Shown here one piece after another: positions 63,852 to 64,000 of a stretch of 64,000 nt of DNA. A program made the position numbers and the translations under genes. Source of the stretch: Methanocellales archaeon (GTDB lineage: Archaea; Halobacteriota; UBA148; JAUWXC01); contig JAUWQV010000004.1 in NCBI GenBank assembly GCA_030610945.1, forward strand, positions 55,148 to 119,147, read 5' to 3'. The first letter of the stretch is position 1; each line of letters starts with the position of its first letter. The notes under the pieces were generated by a model. The model was not told the origin of the DNA. It saw only the letters and a program-made list of their open reading frames with translations, and made no database searches.

Positions 63852-64000
63852 TCACAACATCCCCTTGAGCTTGTTTGCAGCCTTCTCCACGTTCACCAGG
63901 ATCAATCCCAATCCTGCCTCTGTAGGGGTCATGACCACCAACAGCGCCGTCGGACCTGCCCCTGTGATAACGGTGGCGGCGCCGGGGGCCGCGGGGGGGG
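63852..64000 (-). CDS. Roadblock/LC7 domain protein, 3' part only
   Basis: A minus-strand frame entering from the right edge reads APGAATVITGAGPTALLVVM, TPTEAGLGLILVNVEKAANK and LKGML, ending TGA at 63852. This is the end of a Roadblock/LC7 domain (strand, LGLILVNVEKAANK helix), as in MglB- or Ras-GTPase-regulating proteins of archaea. The first part of the gene lies outside the window, and the extreme end of the window (a G run) may be unreliable. Confidence 0.6.
   Translation of the reverse strand, partial: PPAAPGAATVITGAGPTALLVVMTPTEAGLGLILVNVEKAANKLKGML

Overview
The window is archaeal. It carries histidyl- and valyl-tRNA synthetases, a PAN proteasomal ATPase, an MBF1-type factor, RNA polymerase subunit L, a Csl4 exosome subunit, aIF2-beta, ribosomal protein L10e, a split GMP synthase and an intron-containing tRNA-Gly. 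Beta-RFAP synthase (methanopterin), MfnA-type tyrosine decarboxylase (methanofuran), Sep-tRNA:Cys-tRNA synthase, the aspartate-semialdehyde route to homocysteine and a pyruvoyl arginine decarboxylase point to a methanogen or an anaerobic methane/alkane oxidiser (Halobacteriota/Methanomicrobia-like, possibly ANME). This is an inference from gene content; no marker in the window fixes the species. Many genes have a TATA box 20-35 nt upstream of the start and little or no Shine-Dalgarno, as expected for leaderless archaeal mRNAs; others use good GGAGG/GGTGA sites.

Layout. 0-8.7 kb: partial larB, hisS, then a leftward set: MinD-like ATPase, TadA/GspE ATPase and two TadC/GspF-like membrane proteins (motor of an archaeal type IV pilus), acylphosphatase, a TudS-like desulfidase, a bacterial-type GAPDH and a DUF89 protein. 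8.8-13.2 kb: a coiled-coil protein, a secreted alkaline-phosphatase-fold enzyme and the three-gene homocysteine cluster (DUF39-CBS, NIL-ferredoxin, UPF0280). 13.2-18.2 kb: a rightward pilus cluster whose leader is made of 12-nt repeats, followed by two small proteins, a P-loop ATPase, a prepilin peptidase and five pilin-like proteins. 18.2-21 kb: an island of small accessory genes with a VapBC pair. 21-33.4 kb: housekeeping genes (two M24 peptidases, GMP synthase, argD, hisC, AK6 kinase, a phospholipid synthase, PAN, MBF1, Sua5, arginine decarboxylase, class III RNR, MTA phosphorylase). 33.5-42.3 kb: tRNA-Gly(CCC) and a leftward run of ten genes from an XRE regulator and PEP synthase through mfnA, hpt, dph2, a methyltransferase, csl4, rpoL and DUF99 to pscS. 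42.4-50.5 kb: serA, aIF2-beta, L10e, mptG, pyrD-pyrK-valS and a PC4-like protein.

From about 50.6 kb to the end the character changes: short genes, few known families, low-GC stretches and broken frames. 51.25-55.0 kb looks like an integrated replicon: a divergent regulator with an ordered operator array, a ribbon-helix-helix protein, several very small proteins in ATGA-overlapped order, and a D5/P4-type primase-helicase. 55-64 kb holds lipoproteins, small membrane and zinc-ribbon proteins, orphan AbrB-type regulators, a PD-(D/E)XK-like protein, a UspA protein, several interrupted genes and, at the very end, a partial Roadblock/LC7 protein.

No rRNA, CRISPR array, insertion sequence or recognisable integrase was found. 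The most interesting signals are the 12-nt repeat leader of the pilus cluster (13252-13323), the half-site arrays at the divergent promoters (42.27-42.37 and 52.03-52.12 kb), a histone-like small protein in the element, a free-standing GAD domain, and a cluster of frame-interrupted genes at 60.8-61.4 kb.
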